A stretch of DNA of 64,000 nucleotides from Sympetrum striolatum. Its lineage: Eukaryota > Arthropoda > Insecta > Odonata > Libellulidae. Position numbers and translations under genes: made by a program. The notes under the pieces were generated by a model. The model did no database searches, was not told where the DNA came from, and saw nothing but the letters and a program-made list of their open reading frames with translations. The stretch spans positions 23,282,459 through 23,346,458 of the forward strand of contig OX388349.1 in the NCBI GenBank assembly GCA_947579665.1, in the 5' to 3' direction. Below are positions 61,449 to 64,000 of the stretch, in pieces (position 1 is the first letter of the stretch; each line of letters starts with the position of its first letter).

Positions 61449-62221
61449 GTAATTATATTTCAAATTATTAAGTCAATGCAGTATTCAGTCTAAGAGATTA
61501 TATTTTAGAATCAAATCTTTCATTCATTTTATTACTCAAATCATCATAGACAGTTAGGACTGTATCAATTTTTTATATGTCAGACTCAAGTGATATAATA
61601 TATTACTCACATAAGTAAAACCTAGATTTAATTTATTTTCTCAGTATCTTATTCAAATTCAGAAAAGAATTAATTTAACTCCTTATGAATTAAAATCATT
61701 TTATTTTTGTAACTCTTTGATTTCCCCTTTTAAAAATTTTATAATCATTTAGTAAATTAGATAAAATTTTATGTTACATTTGGCTTTCGTTAACTTTTCA
61801 TATACATGCTGAAAATATTAAAGTTGCACTGTCTTAAAACCACAAATACCGTACAAGTATCTAGCTTTATAGGTATTGGATGAATTCTCTTATTTTTCCT
61901 AAACGTTACTCAGTATTTACAAAAAAAAATTAAAAAAGAAAGACTTCTAGGAGTGATTCTGGAGCATAAATTTGAAAGTTTCATAGGAAGGAAACATTCA
62001 CCTGAAATATCAAAGAAAATAAAATTCTTATAGATATTTTAACCAAATTATTTAAAAGATTACTGTTTCAGAGAATAATAAGCAAAATTTCAGTTTTTCA
62101 AATGTTTCCTCATAGCCATGGTGAAAAATTGTTACCTATTGATTAAATAGCTTCATTTGAGTTAAATAAACAAAAATGGGACCAAATGTAAACATCAATT
62201 TTTACCTCTGCTTTTATTTAG
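61449..62221 (+). other. Intron, 773 bp
   Basis: AT-rich, CpG-poor sequence; nothing recognised. Confidence 0.85.
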
Positions 62222-62400
62222 GTTAATTCAACTAGAGTACTCTGCATAGAGCTAGAACAAGCAACTTCTAGAGAAACTCTACTTGATTGGGAGGAAGCTC
62301 CTCTTGTAACAGTGCAGTATGATCCTATTTCCAATCTTCCAATGGCTTGGATACCTTCTCCAGCTCTCCAAGCTTCTCCACTGAACATCTCTTATGACAG
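62222..62400 (+). CDS. Ten-m/Ten-a: Teneurin exon: YD shell
   Basis: The acceptor is TTTTATTTAG, with a donor GTAATC; phase 0 in, phase 2 out. It encodes VNSTRVLCIELEQATSRETL, LDWEEAPLVTVQYDPISNLP and PLNISYDR across the junction. The exon has no methionine-initiated long frame of its own, and was found by phase and by the TVQYDxxSxP and SYDRFSR motifs. It is followed by the shortest intron of the gene (62,401-62,528, 128 bp). Confidence 0.9.
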
Positions 62401-62528
62401 GTAATCAAATCAGAATCAGGTTGAACATTTAATGGTTTTTTATGGTATTTAAGTGGGTAAACTCAACTTGTTTCCCTCGGCAGAATTTATATGATTTAAC
62501 TAATAATTATGCATATATTTTATTTCAG

Positions 62529-62661
62529 ATTCAGCCGTGTTTCAGGATGGCAATGGGGAGACGAGAGTGAGCAATACACTTATGAGAGGCATGGTCTTTT
62601 ATCAGAAATATACAGCCCTGAAGATGGAAAAACTCAGTTCTCCTACAATGACATGAATCTG
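62529..62661 (+). CDS. Ten-m/Ten-a: Teneurin exon: YD shell
   Basis: It enters in phase 2 after TATTTTATTTCAG and leaves in phase 0 at GTATGT. It encodes FSRVSGWQWGDESEQYTYER, HGLLSEIYSPEDGKTQFSYN and DMNL. The YTYERxGxLxEI unit is a canonical YD repeat, and WxWGDxSE is a family signature. Confidence 0.94.
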
Positions 62662-63222
62662 GTATGTTATTATTCTTCATTATCATATCTTCATTATGAT
62701 ATCTTCAATATCCTAAGATTATAGGCTATCAAATTTAGGTTATCAAATGAGAGTTATAGTTTTAATTTTAATATGATTATTTACATTGTGCAAGTTAAAG
62801 TGTAATTGCATTAGCTCTTGATTTATTCACACTTATAGCTTAGCTAATTTTTGTACCAAAGCTAATTTTTGGATTATTATTCAGTTTTGTTTTTATTATT
62901 ATTATTTTACCAATAAAGTTGGCTGTAAATCTGGTGGCAGTTTTTTCTGCCTACATATATTACAAGCTATAAGCATAATGAATATTCAATACATACATGA
63001 TTAATAGACAGTTCCCATATAATTATTATATCCTTAAATGAATATATAATATTTACCTAACAAATAAATAATGCATGCAAAATATCACATGTAGCTGCTT
63101 TTATTTGATATTTTGGGGTTCATGACTGGCTTTCTCAGCTGCTGCAGTGGTCATTGGATAGAATCCCACCTTACATCATCCTGTTAAGCAATCCCTTACC
63201 ATTTAACTCTGTTCTCTTGCAG
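62662..63222 (+). other. Intron, 561 bp
   Basis: AT-rich, CpG-poor; nothing recognised except a short ATT-repeat region near 62,895. Confidence 0.85.
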
Positions 63223-63534
63223 GTAAATAAAATAACTCTGCCCAGTGGAAGACATTTCACCATTCAGTATGATGAGGAAGGTGGTGTTCGTCACATTACA
63301 CTCCCATCTGGAACTAGGCATGCCTTCTCAGCTCAGCTTTCCCTTGGTTTTGTCCGAGTTTCATACACTCCGCCTGGTAGTTCTCGGCCTTATCTCCAAC
63401 ACTTTGGTCATGGTGCAGGAGGTGCAGCCACAGCAGGTGTGAAATGTGGCACTCCACATCTCCTTCAAACAGTCTTCCCTGGAGATGGAGCTAGAGTTGT
63501 TTATCGATACGATCATGCATCAAGATTGTCAGAG
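63223..63534 (+). CDS. Ten-m/Ten-a: Teneurin exon: YD shell, last exon in window
   Basis: Phase 0 at both ends, 104 codons, acceptor CTCTTGCAG and donor GTATGA. It encodes [55 protein letters not shown] and [15 protein letters not shown]. Two [16 protein letters not shown] units and the YRYDxxxRLSE unit are YD strands. The protein must continue, since the rest of the shell and the C-terminal domains have not yet appeared. Confidence 0.95.
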
Positions 63535-64000
63535 GTATGAAGCTATTTATATATGTAATCCATATTATAATCATCGTTAAAAATATGGCACTCTGTTTCC
63601 TTCTACAAATCATTGTCTTAAATTCCTTGGCATTGTTGATTGCCCTTTTATATGTAACCAAAGTTGATTTGTTTTTAAATAAGAGAGAATATTATAACAA
63701 AATATTCTAGAAAATTCCTCATCTCCATCAATTAGTCACTCTCATTTTAAAAGGTATGTAAATCTATTCTTGAGAAAAAACTGTATGATTATTATAACTT
63801 TTAATAATGAATATTCAGTGTCCTCAAAATGTATGCTGCTGATTTTTTTCATTATCCTCAACATGGAGTCTTTAGAGGCTGTTTGAAGAGTAGTTTTTAA
63901 TTGATCTAAATAGTATTTCATGACAGTAAAATTTAAGGAAATAAAAAATGACCTTGAAGACCTATTACTATAAACGTTTGAATTATTTTGTAACTAAATG
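63535..64000 (+). other. Start of the next intron (open at window end)
   Basis: AT-rich, CpG-poor sequence after the donor of the last exon. No further exon was recognised before the end. Confidence 0.8.

Larger units (their letters stand above)
17146..63534 (+). other. Ten-m/Ten-a: Teneurin gene, middle part (18 internal exons)
   Basis: This is the extent of a teneurin gene that is open at both ends. Teneurins are large type II single-pass adhesion receptors that dimerise and match synaptic and axonal partners. Eighteen exons join with consistent phases and GT-AG borders. Their order (EGF repeats, Cys-rich region, TTR, FN-plug, NHL propeller, YD shell) is diagnostic of the family. Insects normally have two paralogues, Ten-m and Ten-a, and I could not decide between them from the sequence alone. 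The cytoplasmic domain, transmembrane helix and EGF1-3 are not found in the 17 kb upstream of the first exon and should lie before the window. The end of the YD shell and the C-terminal ABD/Tox-GHH-like region should lie after it. EGF-coding exons are GC-rich and widely spaced, while the later exons are larger, closer together and CpG-poor. Confidence 0.95.

Overview
The window looks like nuclear DNA of an arthropod, most likely an insect with a fairly large genome. It has AT-rich introns of up to about 12 kb, canonical GT-AG splice sites, fossil non-LTR retrotransposons, a tRNA-derived SINE and foldback (MITE-like) elements. There is no prokaryotic gene arrangement. I cannot name the species.

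One protein-coding gene can be supported, and it covers most of the window on the + strand: the middle part of a teneurin (insect Ten-m/Ten-a family), a type II transmembrane cell-adhesion and synaptic-matching receptor. I reconstruct 18 consecutive internal exons between 17,146 and 63,534. All splice phases agree, and together they give 1,564 full codons without a stop. In order they encode EGF4 and EGF5 (17,146-17,355), EGF6 and EGF7 (29,255-29,440), EGF8 (33,970-34,116), the cysteine-rich region (36,222-36,432), the transthyretin-like domain (44,856-44,975 and into the next exon), the FN-plug (48,700 to about 51,674), the six-bladed NHL propeller (52,301 to about 57,040) and the first part of the YD-repeat shell (about 57,050-63,534). 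The intracellular domain, membrane segment and EGF1-3 must lie upstream of base 1. The rest of the YD shell and the C-terminal domains lie beyond base 64,000.

Layout: 1-17,145 is non-coding and is probably part of a long upstream intron. From 17,146 to about 45.5 kb, small GC-rich exons sit in large CpG-containing introns that carry most of the older repeats. From about 45.6 kb to the end, exons are larger, introns are mostly 0.1-1.4 kb, and both exons and introns are strongly depleted of CpG. This change of composition inside one gene is one of the two most striking features. The other is a nested tandem array at 58.5-60.8 kb, in which a degenerate unit of about 165 bp carrying a tRNA B-box-like motif repeats at regular spacing, is organised as dimers of about 323 bp, and occurs as two large blocks.

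Other non-coding structure includes two long inverted repeats (33.1-33.3 kb and 53.6-53.7 kb), a perfect 20-bp hairpin at the CpG boundary, retrotransposon remains next to the EGF8 splice acceptor, a tRNA-derived SINE, a duplicated stretch of about 560 bp in the largest intron, and an 8.4-kb intron that is pyrimidine-rich in its first half and purine-rich in its second. I found no second protein gene, no tRNA or rRNA gene and no CRISPR array.
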